From Natronoglomus mannanivorans (GTDB lineage: Archaea > Halobacteriota > Halobacteria > Halobacteriales > Natrialbaceae), in the NCBI GenBank assembly GCA_025517485.1, contig JAOPKB010000012.1, forward strand, positions 1-64,000: a stretch of 64,000 bases of DNA. The letters are read 5' to 3'. Below the pieces are notes generated by a model that was given only the letters and a program-made list of their open reading frames with translations, was not told the DNA's origin and ran no database searches. Positions 35,200 through 44,999 of the stretch are shown here, piece by piece. Both the position numbers and the translations under genes were made by a program. Position 1 is the first letter of the stretch, and each line of letters starts with the position of its first letter.

Positions 35200-36480
35200 T
35201 CACGCCGGATCACCCGGCGGGAGCGCCCGGAGCGAGCGCGGCGGCACGAGGTAGTTGCCGCGGCGATTGACGAAGATGTACTGTAAAATCCCGTTGTTCA
35301 ACACGCCGCCGACGCCGTTACCGGCCAGGTCCGACCCCGTCATCGCCTCGCGCACGCGGACGAACTCCTCGATCTCTCGCTGGAGCGAGAGGAAGTGAAG
35401 CCCCGGGCGGTCTCCGTCGACCGTGTTGAAGTCCCGACGCAACAGGAGCGGCTGGCCGTCCTCGCGGGCTCGAGCGGCCTTCTGTGCGTGGCCGACGACG
35501 CCGCGCGTTCGTGCGTCTTCCGCGGTCGCTTCGATGCGTTCGTCGGTCACTCCACTCGAGGTCGACAGCCGTTCTCCGATCTCGCCGACCAGCTCCTCGT
35601 CGACGTGTTCCGGGCTGAACATCTTCGCGATCCGCTGTCGGTGACTGTCCTGTGTAAACCAGGTCTCGAGCTGGATATCCATCGAGGAGACGTGCTGGGT
35701 CGTTCCGCCTTCGAACGGACCCTCCGTGATCGTCGCTCGGTCTTCGGTCGCCTGATTCGCCCGGAACCCGGATCGAAACCCCATGAAGAACGGTGCGTCC
35801 TCGGGGACCTCCTCGGGAACACCGGACGTGTCCGTGTGATCTGCCGGCAGGCCGGGACCGACGAAGCCGGTCCGTCGCTGGTCGTCGAGGCGCTCGAAGA
35901 TCGACGAGAGATCCGCGTCCACGTCGACGCCGTTTACGTCCGCCACGTCACCGAACAGCGCCTCTTCGGCGCGTAACACGACCTCGGCGTGGTCGCTGGC
36001 GAGGTGAAGGAGTGCGTCGAAGTCGTCGGGCTCGGGATCCTCGCGGGTTGTCAGCGCCGTCGGCTCGGGGAGGTCGACCGTCTCCGTCGCCAGCGATCCG
36101 ACCCGATCGAAGTACGCTGGCGTATAGCCGATCGTAAAGACCAGCCCCTCGTTGCTCCACTCGTAGGCCCGCTCGAGCGTTCGAAGACTCGTTTCGACGG
36201 TCTCGCGATCCTCGTCGGTCGGCGCTCCGTCCTCGACCAGCGACAGCGCCAGCAGGACGTGGTGTTCCGGTAGCTGGACGTTACCGTCGTCGTCGGTCGA
36301 GAGGGCGTCGTTCCAGGCGTGTTGTCGGGACGGGAGCGAGTCGGGGTCGTCCGTCCCGCCGGGAACATCGGTCTCCCCGTTCTCGGCGACACAGGCGCTG
36401 AGGGCGCTCGCACCACCGACGGCGACGACCGCCCGGAGGTACTCCCGTCGCGACAGTCCGGTTCGGTCGGGAAGGCTCAC
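35200..36480 (-). CDS. DyP-type peroxidase-like Tat lipoprotein (DUF7405-like)
   Basis: I prefer the GTG at 36480 (VSLPDRTGLSRREYLRAV), which places the Tat RR motif and lipobox LSAC normally and lies about 27 nt after a TATA-like TTTAG; an ATG at 36552 is possible. The 426-residue protein has DyP features: a conserved His in VVGHAQKAARA, the distal Arg in LLLRRDF, and the C-terminal LHFLSLQREIEEFVRVRE. The canonical GXXDG motif reads GFRSG, so the catalytic Asp is Ser. With the iron lipoprotein next to it, a role like EfeB (taking iron from heme or oxidising iron) is inferred. Confidence 0.7.
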   Translation of the reverse strand: MSLPDRTGLSRREYLRAVVAVGGASALSACVAENGETDVPGGTDDPDSLPSRQHAWNDALSTDDDGNVQLPEHHVLLALSLVEDGAPTDEDRETVETSLRTLERAYEWSNEGLVFTIGYTPAYFDRVGSLATETVDLPEPTALTTREDPEPDDFDALLHLASDHAEVVLRAEEALFGDVADVNGVDVDADLSSIFERLDDQRRTGFVGPGLPADHTDTSGVPEEVPEDAPFFMGFRSGFRANQATEDRATITEGPFEGGTTQHVSSMDIQLETWFTQDSHRQRIAKMFSPEHVDEELVGEIGERLSTSSGVTDERIEATAEDARTRGVVGHAQKAARAREDGQPLLLRRDFNTVDGDRPGLHFLSLQREIEEFVRVREAMTGSDLAGNGVGGVLNNGILQYIFVNRRGNYLVPPRSLRALPPGDPA

Positions 36481-36744
36481 TATCGGAGGGAAGGACTGAA
36501 CGACTAAATGCGTGTCTACTGGTGATGCATCGGCCGGCACCGACGACGACACTGCCGGGTATCGCCCGCTGAGAGACCCACGAACTGGGACTCGAGGTCC
36601 GGTATGAGACTCCGTTGACCGGCTGGTTCAGAACTGATTGGCCACCGAGGAAGAGGAAAGTATCACCTAAATCCGTAGTCACCACTAGTATTTGCCCGAT
36701 CCGGTAGGCCGTGCCGAAATTTGCCGCGGAATTCGGGGTGAACC

Positions 36745-36760
36745 GCCACATATTAACCGA
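36745..36760 (+). promoter_or_regulatory. TATA-like promoter of the 36781 gene
   Basis: The AT-rich CATATTAACC at 36749-36758 lies about 25-30 nt before the ATG at 36781, so a leaderless transcript is likely. The 36481-36780 intergenic block, shared with the divergent DyP-like gene, holds no gene. Around 36715-36740 there is an imperfect inverted repeat (CCGAA ... TTCGG), a possible operator. Confidence 0.45.
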
Positions 36761-36780
36761 CCGACTATCGAGAGGGGGTC

Positions 36781-38022
36781 ATGACAGATCGACTAACTCG
36801 ACGAAGCGTTCTGCAGACCGGTGCGGTCGCTGGGGGGCTCGCGCTCGCTGGCTGTCTCTCCGGTGACTCCGAGGACCTGAACTACGAAATCTGGGCCCTC
36901 GACCAGGGAACCAACACGGGCTACATCTACGAGCCCGGAGAGGACGAGGATTCCTTCGAACAGGTCGACTCCATCGACTTCGCAGAGCATCAGGGCGAAG
37001 TTCCACACATGGTCGACTTCACCGCAGACTACGAGTACGCCGTCGTCGCCTGTACGGCCGGCGCGCGGACGATCGTCGTCCGAACCGAAGACCGCGAGGT
37101 CGTCGCGAACCTCGAGACCGGCCCGGGATCCCACTTCGCCGGCATTTCGCCCGACGAGGAGTACATCCACGTCGACGTGATCGGCGAGGGAACGATCAAG
37201 CGTCTCGACGCGGACTTCGACGAGGAGGAGTTCGAAATCGTCGACGAGATCGTCATCACGGAAGACGAGACCGTCCAGGACCACGGCGGCGACTTCGAGG
37301 GTCGTGACCCGATCTGCCACCAGTACACCCAAGAGGGCTACTCCTACCACACCCTCGGTCCGAGCTACCACGATGGCGGCCTCGTGATCGTCGACCACGA
37401 CGACTTCTCCGTCGAGAAGGTCCTCCACGGCGACGACGACGACGTGCCGACCAACTGTGGAACGATCCCGCACCCGACCGAATCGAAGTTCTACACCACC
37501 GCCGGCCTCCCCGCGGAGGATCCAGAAGACGGTATCGGCGAGTACTTCGTCTTCGATACCGAGGAGAACGAAGTCGTCGAGCGCGAGTCGACCGGCGGCG
37601 TCGACGCACACGGCTTCTGGTACACCCCCGACGGCGAGGAGCTGTGGGTGCTCAACCGCCAGACCGACGACGGCCTGATCCTCGACCCCGAGACCGACGA
37701 GGTCATCGAGGAGATCGACGACTACGGACCCGCACCGGACATCATGTGGTCCTCGCCTGACGGCGAGTACATGTTCGTCACGCTTCGGGGTCCCGAGCAG
37801 CAGTCCGGTTCCCCACACGCCGCAGAAGGTGAGACACCCGGCTTCAACGTCCTCAGCATCGAGGACCGCGAGATCGTCACGACCGTCGAACCCGACTCGA
37901 TCGACAACTACAGCGAGGAAGAGATCGAGGACGGCGACGTCCCGACCCCCGACTTCCACGGCATCGGCGTCCGACCGATCGGCGACTACGACTCCGAGAT
38001 CCCGAACTCGCCGCCGTTCTGA
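36781..38022 (+). CDS. YncE-like beta-propeller Tat lipoprotein
   Basis: This 413-residue protein has a Tat/lipobox signal (LTRRSVLQTGAVAGG, LALAGC). The mature part is a 7-blade YVTN-type propeller with blade motifs GGVDAHGFWYTPDGEELWVLN, APDIMWSSPDGEYMFVTLRG and HFAGISPDEEYIHVDV. It also carries many His and acidic residues that could coordinate metal. Divergent from the DyP-like gene in an iron-handling neighbourhood; role probably extracellular but not known. Confidence 0.75.
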   Translation: MTDRLTRRSVLQTGAVAGGLALAGCLSGDSEDLNYEIWALDQGTNTGYIYEPGEDEDSFEQVDSIDFAEHQGEVPHMVDFTADYEYAVVACTAGARTIVVRTEDREVVANLETGPGSHFAGISPDEEYIHVDVIGEGTIKRLDADFDEEEFEIVDEIVITEDETVQDHGGDFEGRDPICHQYTQEGYSYHTLGPSYHDGGLVIVDHDDFSVEKVLHGDDDDVPTNCGTIPHPTESKFYTTAGLPAEDPEDGIGEYFVFDTEENEVVERESTGGVDAHGFWYTPDGEELWVLNRQTDDGLILDPETDEVIEEIDDYGPAPDIMWSSPDGEYMFVTLRGPEQQSGSPHAAEGETPGFNVLSIEDREIVTTVEPDSIDNYSEEEIEDGDVPTPDFHGIGVRPIGDYDSEIPNSPPF

Positions 38023-38210
38023 GCGGTCGGATCCCTCGAGACGACACCGACTTCCATTTCTTTCGGATTCGAACCGATTCGAGCGCCGTCTTTTTGGGCC
38101 CTCACCTCGCGGTCTGCGTCCAGTGATCTGCGTTCGGTCGTGGGAGGGCAAATCCGTCGACTCGACGGACCTGAAAGGACGATACGGTTGGACACCGGAG
38201 AGGCGAACCG

Positions 38211-38552
38211 ATGGCACCCGCGATCGTCCACTTCCTCGTCGGCGCGTCGATCGTCCTCCTCGCGCTCGCACCGCTGGCGCTCGTCTCCAGCCGTGTCCGC
38301 AAGTGGCGGCTTCGCGCCGTCGCGATCGGCGGACTCTGGGGACTCGTTCCGGACCTTCACAACGTCTCTCCGGTCTACCGCGACGAACTCAGGTCGCTCC
38401 ACGAGTCGCCGCGGGCCGATCTCTTCGCCTTCCACTACACGCTCGACCGACCACTCGTCCGCGACCTCTTCGTCGAAAGTATCGCCGCCTCGATCCTGCT
38501 GTTTCTGGTGGCAGTCACCGTCATCGGCGTCGCGTGTCGGCTCGGGTCGTGA
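38211..38552 (+). CDS. Small membrane protein, 113 residues
   Basis: An N-terminal helix (about 5-27), a central part GLWGLVPDLHNVSPVYRDEL, and a C-terminal helix (about 88-108) can be seen. The PD.H pattern recalls metal-dependent membrane hydrolases (YdjM-like), but the protein is too short to say. It lies alone between the propeller lipoprotein and ilvD; hexanucleotide-type repeats follow at 38625-38651. Confidence 0.55.
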   Translation: MAPAIVHFLVGASIVLLALAPLALVSSRVRKWRLRAVAIGGLWGLVPDLHNVSPVYRDELRSLHESPRADLFAFHYTLDRPLVRDLFVESIAASILLFLVAVTVIGVACRLGS

Positions 38553-38690
38553 ACGGAGACCGTGAGAAGAACGGAACTGGCGAGGAGAAGGGGAGACCGA
38601 CGAACCGAGACCCCGAGTGGGTGTGAGTACGAGTACGAGTGCGAATACGAGATAAACGAGCCGAAAAACCCAACCAGCCGTCTGAGCGCT

Positions 38691-40487
38691 TCAATCCCGC
38701 TTCAGACCAGGATTCGTCACCGCCCCATTCGCCGCGGAGTCGAAGTCGCGGCCGAACTTCGCGAGGACGCCGCCCTCGTAGGTGGGCTCGGGTTGCTCCC
38801 ACTCCTCGCGGCGCTCTGCGAGTTCCTCCTCGCTGATGTCGACCTCGAGCAGGCGGTCTTCGACGTCGATCCGCACGACGTCGCCGTCCTCGAGGAGGCC
38901 GATCGTGCCGCCGACGAACGCCTCAGGGGCGACGTGGCCGATCGAGAGTCCGCGGGAGCCACCCGAGAAGCGGCCGTCGGTGATGAGGGCGACGTCCTCG
39001 GCGTGGCCCTGACCGGCGACGGCGCTCGTGACGCCGAGCATCTCGCGCATGCCGGGACCGCCGCGTGGGCCTTCGCCACGGACCACGAGCACGTCGCCGG
39101 TGTCGACCGCGCCGCTCTGGACGTACTCCATCGCGTTCTCCTCGTGTTCGAAGATGCGGACCGGGCCCTCGTGGTGGATATCGTCGTCCTCGGCGGTCAC
39201 CTTGAGCACGGCACCCTCGGGTGCGAGGTTCCCTTTCAGGATGCGGATCGCCCCTTCGGTCTCCTTGGGGTCGTCGACGGTGTAGAGGAAGTCCGCCTCG
39301 AGTTCGTCGTCCGCGGGGAGGTCGCCTTCGGCCTCGAGAATCTCGAGTTCCTCTTCGATCGTCCGACCCGTCACGGTCATCGCGTCGCCGTGGATCAGGT
39401 CGGCCTCGAGCAGTCGGCGGACGACGACGGGGACGCCGCCGAGCTCGTGGAGGTCGTTCATCACGCTGTCGCCGCCGGGTTGCATGTCCGCGATCTTCGG
39501 CGTGCGCTGGGATATCTCGTCGAAATCGTCGATCTCGAGGTCGACACCGGCCTCGCGGGCCATGGCGAGCAGGTGAAGGACGCCGTTGGTCGAGCCACCG
39601 ATAGCCGTCTGAACGGCGATGGCGTTCTCGAACGACTTCCGGCTGAGGATGTCCGAGGGGCGACGGTCTTCCTCGACGACCTCGACGGCGAGTTCGCCGG
39701 CCCGGCGGGCGACCGCGTAGCGCTGTTCGTCCTCGGCAGGAGCCGACGCCGAGCCCAGCGGTGCCAGGCCGATCGCCTCGGAGATCGAGGCCATCGTGTT
39801 GGCGGTGAACATCCCGCCACAGGAGCCAGCGCCGGGACAGGCGTGGCGCTCGAGGTCGTCGAGTTCGTCGTCGTCCATCTCGCCGGTGGCATAGGAGCCG
39901 ACGCCCTCGAAGACCTGAACGATCGTCACGTCTCTGCCCTCGTGTTCGCCGGGCATGATCGAGCCGCCGTAGAGGAAGACGCTTGGGAGATCGGTACGGA
40001 TAGCGGCCATCATCATCCCAGGGAGGTTCTTGTCGCAGCCCGCGACGGTGACGAGACCGTCCATGCGCTCGCCGAAGGAGACGAGTTCGACGCTGTCGGC
40101 GATCATCTCGCGGGAGATCAGCGAGGCCTTCATCCCCTCGGTCCCCATCGAAATGGCGTCGGAGATGGTGATCGTTCCGAACTCGATGGGCATCCCGCCG
40201 GCCTCGTCGGCGCCCTCGAGGGCGGCGTCGGCCACGTCGTCTAGGTGGACGTTACACGGCGTGATGTCCGCCGCCGGGTTGGGGATGCCGATCATCGGCG
40301 AGCCAAGGTCCTCGTCGTCGAACCCCATCGCGCGGAACATCGCGCGGTGGGGGGCGCGTTCGGCCCCTTCGGTCACGTCCCTGCTCTGCAAGCGCTCGGG
40401 CTTCCCGTGGTCGAACCGGTCCGCCTCGCGCTCGTCTTCGACTTCGTGTTCGTGTTCGTCTGCGCTTTCGCTCGCGTGCTGGCTCAT
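38691..40487 (-). CDS. ilvD: Dihydroxy-acid dehydratase
   Basis: This 598-residue enzyme uses ATG 40487 (MSQHASES); a second ATG at 40514 is possible. It has [11 protein letters not shown] and [17 protein letters not shown] (Fe-S cluster Cys), [14 protein letters not shown], and the C-terminal [14 protein letters not shown] and IGHVAPEA motifs. It dehydrates dihydroxy-isovalerate and dihydroxy-methylvalerate in valine and isoleucine synthesis. A TATA-like TAACTTAT lies about 30 nt upstream of the chosen ATG. A His/Glu-rich acidic N-terminal extension of about 35 residues is a haloarchaeal feature. Confidence 0.93.
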   Translation of the reverse strand: MSQHASESADEHEHEVEDEREADRFDHGKPERLQSRDVTEGAERAPHRAMFRAMGFDDEDLGSPMIGIPNPAADITPCNVHLDDVADAALEGADEAGGMPIEFGTITISDAISMGTEGMKASLISREMIADSVELVSFGERMDGLVTVAGCDKNLPGMMMAAIRTDLPSVFLYGGSIMPGEHEGRDVTIVQVFEGVGSYATGEMDDDELDDLERHACPGAGSCGGMFTANTMASISEAIGLAPLGSASAPAEDEQRYAVARRAGELAVEVVEEDRRPSDILSRKSFENAIAVQTAIGGSTNGVLHLLAMAREAGVDLEIDDFDEISQRTPKIADMQPGGDSVMNDLHELGGVPVVVRRLLEADLIHGDAMTVTGRTIEEELEILEAEGDLPADDELEADFLYTVDDPKETEGAIRILKGNLAPEGAVLKVTAEDDDIHHEGPVRIFEHEENAMEYVQSGAVDTGDVLVVRGEGPRGGPGMREMLGVTSAVAGQGHAEDVALITDGRFSGGSRGLSIGHVAPEAFVGGTIGLLEDGDVVRIDVEDRLLEVDISEEELAERREEWEQPEPTYEGGVLAKFGRDFDSAANGAVTNPGLKRD

Positions 40488-40607
40488 ACCCGGTCGGTCG
40501 TACTGCGGGGGCATAAGTTACCCTACCTCGGTGAGGCGTGCCACGTCGGTCGAATTCGCCGAACGCGTTCGGGTCCACGGGAACCGTTCGTCGAGCGCCG
40601 TTCGGAC

Positions 40608-41309
40608 TCAGAAGTAGTCCCCGCCCGGCTCCACTCCGGGAACGGCGTACGCGACGTAGCCGGCCAGATACGCACAGAACAGTCGGCCGTATCCCTCCCG
40701 CTCCTGTCGTCGGGGGGAGGTCCAGACCGGACACCGCTCGTCGTAGACGACGTGACCGCGTTCGCTCAACCGAAGCGAGAGGTCCGTGTCCTCGAGAAAC
40801 GCCAAGGACTCGTCGAAGCCGCCGATCGCGTCGAACGCTCGCGAGCGCACGCTGCAGTTGTTCCCGCTCTGCTGGACGAATCCCAGCGGCCAGCTCGCTC
40901 GGTACCACCAGTCCGAGAGGAGTTTGAAGAGGACGCGATGGTGCACCTCGTCCGCCAGCGGACGCAGTGGACCGCCGACGCCGACCACATCCGGAGTCGC
41001 GTAGTGACGGCGGTGAGAGCGCACCCAGTCGGGCGGGACGACAGTGTCGGCGTCGGTGAACAACAGCAAATCGCCGGTCGCTGCGGCGGCACCTCGATTC
41101 CGCGCCTTCCCCGGCCCGTTACACTGACCGTCGTCCACTACCCGGTCGACCACCGGGTGGTCGCGTGCAACCCTCCCCGTCCGCTCGTCGCCGGCGACGG
41201 CGATCACCTCGAGGGCCAGCCGACAGTCCTGGTCGGCCAGCGAATCGAGCGTGCGGGGAAGCGTCGTCCACTCTTCGCGTGCGGGGACGACGACCGATGC
41301 GGTCTCCAT
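40608..41309 (-). CDS. Glycosyltransferase family 2 protein
   Basis: ATG 41309 gives 233 residues (METASVVVPAREEWTTLPRTL). GT-A motifs are clear: VVPAREE start, GPGKARNRGAAAATGDLLLF followed by TDADTVVP (DxD), and FLEDTDLSLRLSERG. It probably adds a sugar to a lipid or surface polymer at the membrane; the C-terminus has a short hydrophobic stretch (FCAYLAGYVAYAV). The donor is unknown. It is divergent from the next gene with a 100-bp gap. Confidence 0.82.
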   Translation of the reverse strand: METASVVVPAREEWTTLPRTLDSLADQDCRLALEVIAVAGDERTGRVARDHPVVDRVVDDGQCNGPGKARNRGAAAATGDLLLFTDADTVVPPDWVRSHRRHYATPDVVGVGGPLRPLADEVHHRVLFKLLSDWWYRASWPLGFVQQSGNNCSVRSRAFDAIGGFDESLAFLEDTDLSLRLSERGHVVYDERCPVWTSPRRQEREGYGRLFCAYLAGYVAYAVPGVEPGGDYF

Positions 41310-41409
41310 CGTGCGAAACTGACCAACTCGAGTACAAAACCGTGCTGGTCTCGGTGACGTTGCCACCGCCGAAATCCCCTTGCAGGGGGACTCCCAAGAG
41401 AGACTACAG

Positions 41410-42414
41410 ATGGGAACAGTCACCGTCAGCGCGAGCGCGCGACTCCACGTCGGCTTTCAGAACCTCTCGCTCGCGCGCGAACGGCTCTACGGTGGCATCG
41501 GGATGGCGCTTGCGGAGCCGCGGGTGATCGTCGTCGCCGAGCCGGCTAAGGGAGTGCACGTCACGGGCGACGGGTCCGAATCGCAGGACCGGGACCCCCT
41601 CGTCGCCGAGTACGCCCGGCAAGCGGTCGACCTGCTCGAGGTCCCGGGCGTCGAAATCGAACTCGAGCGGCGACTGCCGCGTCACGTCGGCCTCGGCAGC
41701 GGCACCCAGCTGGCGCTGTCGGTCCACGCGGCCGTCGCCGGCGCGCACGGTCTCGACCCCCGCGTCCGCGAGTACGCCCCGGCTCTCGGTCGTGGCGGTC
41801 GCAGCGGGGTCGGCGTCGCGACCTTCGAGGGAGGCGGGTTCGTCGTCGACGCGGGCCATCCGACCGGACGGTTCACTACGGAACCGCCCGCGGAAGGTGA
41901 CTGGACGGTGCCCGCCGTGGTCGCCCGCCACGCCCTCCCCGAGGACTGGCGGTTTCTGGTCGTGATTCCCGAGGCCGAACCCGGCCGGAGCGGCGACGAC
42001 GAGGACGCGAGCATGCGCACCGTCGTCGAGCGAGCCGATCCGGCGATCGCCGACGAGATCGCGGGAATCGTCACCCGTCGACTCTTGCCGGCCGCCGCCG
42101 AAGGAAGACACGAGGCCTTCGGCAACGCCCTCTCGGCGATCGGCCGGAAGAACGGCGCTTGGTACACCGACGCTCAGGGCGGTGTCTTTCGCCCGCCCGC
42201 GGGCGAACTCGTCGAAGCGCTCGAGTCCTGTCCGGTCGTCACCGGCATCGGGCAATCATCGTGGGGGCCGGCGGTCTACGGCGTGACCGACGTCAACCAC
42301 GCTGCGGAGGCTCGCGAGGCGGCGCGCGAGGCGCTCGCGTCGCGGGGGCTCGAGGGCGAGATTGTCTGTTCGGCGCCGGAAAACGAGGGTGCGAGACTCG
42401 AGTTCGAGGAGTGA
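41410..42414 (+). CDS. Beta-ribofuranosylaminobenzene 5'-phosphate synthase family protein
   Basis: This 334-residue protein has the GHMP-like architecture of beta-RFAP synthases: SARLHVGFQNLSLARERLYGG, RHVGLGSGTQLALSVHAAVAG and LGRGGRSGVGVATFEGGGFV. In methanogens this enzyme joins p-aminobenzoate to PRPP in methanopterin synthesis. Haloarchaea use folate-like C1 carriers, so the substrate here is uncertain. It starts about 100 bp after the divergent glycosyltransferase and precedes a KaiC-like gene. Confidence 0.78.
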   Translation: MGTVTVSASARLHVGFQNLSLARERLYGGIGMALAEPRVIVVAEPAKGVHVTGDGSESQDRDPLVAEYARQAVDLLEVPGVEIELERRLPRHVGLGSGTQLALSVHAAVAGAHGLDPRVREYAPALGRGGRSGVGVATFEGGGFVVDAGHPTGRFTTEPPAEGDWTVPAVVARHALPEDWRFLVVIPEAEPGRSGDDEDASMRTVVERADPAIADEIAGIVTRRLLPAAAEGRHEAFGNALSAIGRKNGAWYTDAQGGVFRPPAGELVEALESCPVVTGIGQSSWGPAVYGVTDVNHAAEAREAAREALASRGLEGEIVCSAPENEGARLEFEE

Positions 42415-42484
42415 TCATCGTGACGGGTTCCGCGACGGCCACGAGGCCACAACAGGTAAACGAATTCGGTCCGACTCCCGGGGC

Positions 42485-43321
42485 ATGGACCGGATGCCGC
42501 TGGGAATCTCGCGGCTCGACTCGATGATCGGCGGCGGCGCACCCGCGGGGAGCGTCGTCCTCCTCGCCGGTGAATCCGGTGCCGGCGCACGGGAGTTCGC
42601 CTACACGAGTACCGTGATGAACGGCCTCGCCCATACTGACGAGGACCGCTTCGATCGCTTCTACGGCACGCTCGGGTCGGACGCGACCCTCCCCGAAGAG
42701 ATCCACTACGTTTCCTTTACCAGCGAGCCGGGTGCGGTCGAGACGGAGATGCGGTTCGTCATGGACGACGAACTCGTGACCGCCGGCACCGAAGACGTGA
42801 GCTTTCACGACCTCTCCCGGGAGTACTTCCAGCTGACGCCGGTGCCGACCGACTGGTACGCCGAGCGGCCGACCGACATCACCGACCTCGGCACGCGCAC
42901 CGATCGACGGGACGTCCTCGAGGCGCTCGGGGACTACCTGACCGAGAACGCTCCGGGCAATCTGGTCGTGATCGACTCCGTCACCGACCTCATCGCCGCG
43001 GCTGGCGAACACCTAGACTGGACCGATCTGACGGTGTTGCTCAAGGGGCTCGCCCGCGCGTCCTACCGCTGGGGCGGGGTGATCCTGTTGCTCGTCACCG
43101 TCGAATCGCTGTCGCCGATCCAGCGCGGCCAACTGACCGAAGCGGCAGACGGAACGCTCTCCTTCGAGTGGGAAAGCGGCGGCTCCGAACGAGCCCGCAC
43201 GCTCGTCGTCGACCAGTTCCGCGGCGTCCTTTCGCGACTCGAGGACGAGCAGATCGTCCGGTTCGAGACCGAAATTCACGACGGCGGCTTCGACATCAGT
43301 AACGTGCGAAAGATTCGGTGA
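42485..43321 (+). CDS. KaiC/RecA-like HTR-like protein with degenerate P-loop
   Basis: ATG 42485 (MDRMPLGISRLDSMIGGG) gives 278 residues. The fold is that of KaiC-like RecA ATPases, with a Walker B-like NLVVIDSVTDLI, but the Walker A reads GESGAGAREF, so the Lys-Thr that hold phosphate are Ala-Arg. It may therefore bind nucleotide poorly or not at all. Such 'HTR-like' proteins are common in haloarchaea and their role is unclear. It lies about 70 bp after the RFAP-synthase-like gene, possibly in operon. Confidence 0.75.
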   Translation: MDRMPLGISRLDSMIGGGAPAGSVVLLAGESGAGAREFAYTSTVMNGLAHTDEDRFDRFYGTLGSDATLPEEIHYVSFTSEPGAVETEMRFVMDDELVTAGTEDVSFHDLSREYFQLTPVPTDWYAERPTDITDLGTRTDRRDVLEALGDYLTENAPGNLVVIDSVTDLIAAAGEHLDWTDLTVLLKGLARASYRWGGVILLLVTVESLSPIQRGQLTEAADGTLSFEWESGGSERARTLVVDQFRGVLSRLEDEQIVRFETEIHDGGFDISNVRKIR

Positions 43322-43415
43322 GCGACGGTCCGAATTCGAACGGCCGACCGTGTTTCTATCGAATGGTTACTACCGGAAGCGACAGATTTAGAACTCGACC
43401 AGTCAACGTACTAGT

Positions 43416-44930
43416 ATGAACTCCCGGTTCACGAGACGACAGTACGTGGCGGCGGTTACCACGGCGACTCTCGCTTCGACTGGAGGTTGTCTCGATCGTC
43501 TCGACGCCGGCCTGTCGGGCGAGACCGAAGACCGGGACCCCGAAGGTGATACTGACGAACCCGGGTGGACGACCTATCGGGGAGACGCAGCCAAATCGGG
43601 CACCCGTCCGGCCAGGTCCGGTCCGGGGACGTCACTCTCGGTCGCGTGGGAACTCGAGGTTTCGGACCTCCTCGAGGAACTGGAGGGACTCGAGGCCGAC
43701 GAATACGCGCTCGAGAAACCGCTCGACGATTCTGATGCGTTCACGAGGACCAGAATCGGTACTTCGAGCGTGGTTCTGACCGGGTCGGTGGTCGTGTGGA
43801 CGATCGGCTATTCGTGGGTCGACACGAACACAGAGACGGAGACGGAGAAATATCAGTTGCGGGTCATCGCCGCGGATCGGGAGACCGGGACGATCGAGTG
43901 GTCCTACGAACTCGAGACGCCCGAAGAGTCTCTGATGTACGACTGGTTCGCACCCGAAGTCGGCGAGCGAGGTGTCTACGTCCCACACGAGACCGACGAT
44001 GGGATCGAACTCGTCGTCTACGACCCGGACACGGGCGAGGTCGCGGAGGACGTGTCCCTCGAGCTCCCGCACGAAATCGGCCAGCCGCTCGTCGCAGACG
44101 GGACGGTCTACGTCGTCGAGAACGAGGCAGACGGGGCGACGTTGCACGCGTTCGACGCCGCGGACAGCACGTCCGAGTGGGCGGTCGAGCACCCGACTGG
44201 AGGCGATGTCGGCCGGGGGATACCGGACGTAACCGTCCGGGACGGGACGGTGTGGTCGTTCGATTCTGGCTCTACTTCCGAATCGGAGCCCGCGTTCGTC
44301 GCTCGAGACGCCGCCGATGGCTCCGTCCGGTTCCGGGAGCCGCTCGAGTTGCCCGAACCGACCGTTACTGGGATAGACGCGGTACACCTCTCGACCCCGA
44401 CGGTCGCTGGTGAGTCCGGATACGCGGCCGGTGACATCGAATCATATGTGCTTCGAGATCGCGCCCCACTCGTCTCGTTCGATCCGACCGACGGAAGCGA
44501 ACGCTGGCAGTACGAACCGCCGGCCGTCGACTTCGCGGACAGAACGGTTGCGGCGATCTACGGCCTTCCAATCGTCGTCGACGGTCTGGTACTGGCGACG
44601 GGGTTGGGAGATCCCGATTCAGCGGATGGAACGAACGAGGATAGGGGCGATCGCGAGTACGAATACGAGGATCACTACCTCTTTGCGATCGACGAAGCCG
44701 ACGGAACCGTGGAGTGGTCAATGAATATTCCGTCGCCTGTGTACGCACCTATCGCAGCGGGTGACGTGGTCTACCTTTCCTTCCCCAACACTGTCTACGC
44801 CATTTCGACGTCAGGGGAGCACCTCGACCGACTGGGAAAAGCGGGTCTGCGCCCCGGTGACTACCCGCCCGCGATCGGAGGGGGACGGCTCTTCACTGCG
44901 ACGAGAGACAGCATCGTCGCGATCGAGTGA
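43416..44930 (+). CDS. PQQ-like beta-propeller lipoprotein
   Basis: This 504-residue protein has a Tat-like signal (SRFTRRQYVAAV) and lipobox TGGC. Blades with VVYDPDTGEVAEDV, HAFDAADSTSEWAVEHP, ARDAADGSVRFREPL, SFDPTDGSERWQYE and AIDEADGTVEWSMN are visible. A TATA-like GATTTAGAAC lies about 28 nt before the ATG, so a leaderless start is likely. It belongs to the family of the protein at 28542-29885. Confidence 0.78.
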   Translation: MNSRFTRRQYVAAVTTATLASTGGCLDRLDAGLSGETEDRDPEGDTDEPGWTTYRGDAAKSGTRPARSGPGTSLSVAWELEVSDLLEELEGLEADEYALEKPLDDSDAFTRTRIGTSSVVLTGSVVVWTIGYSWVDTNTETETEKYQLRVIAADRETGTIEWSYELETPEESLMYDWFAPEVGERGVYVPHETDDGIELVVYDPDTGEVAEDVSLELPHEIGQPLVADGTVYVVENEADGATLHAFDAADSTSEWAVEHPTGGDVGRGIPDVTVRDGTVWSFDSGSTSESEPAFVARDAADGSVRFREPLELPEPTVTGIDAVHLSTPTVAGESGYAAGDIESYVLRDRAPLVSFDPTDGSERWQYEPPAVDFADRTVAAIYGLPIVVDGLVLATGLGDPDSADGTNEDRGDREYEYEDHYLFAIDEADGTVEWSMNIPSPVYAPIAAGDVVYLSFPNTVYAISTSGEHLDRLGKAGLRPGDYPPAIGGGRLFTATRDSIVAIE

Positions 44931-44999
44931 CGCTCGGGGACGACTCAGTAACTGAGTCGGCACCAACGCTTAAGCGGTTTTCACCCGAATACGTACCAA

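Noticed and set aside
36700..36745. Imperfect inverted repeat near CCGAAATTT...AATTCGG as an iron-regulator box
   Set aside because: Arms are short and do not match a DtxR/IdeR consensus that I can state with confidence; left as a possible operator only.
38562..40244. 560-residue plus-strand frame
   Set aside because: Antisense to ilvD, which has full catalytic motifs.
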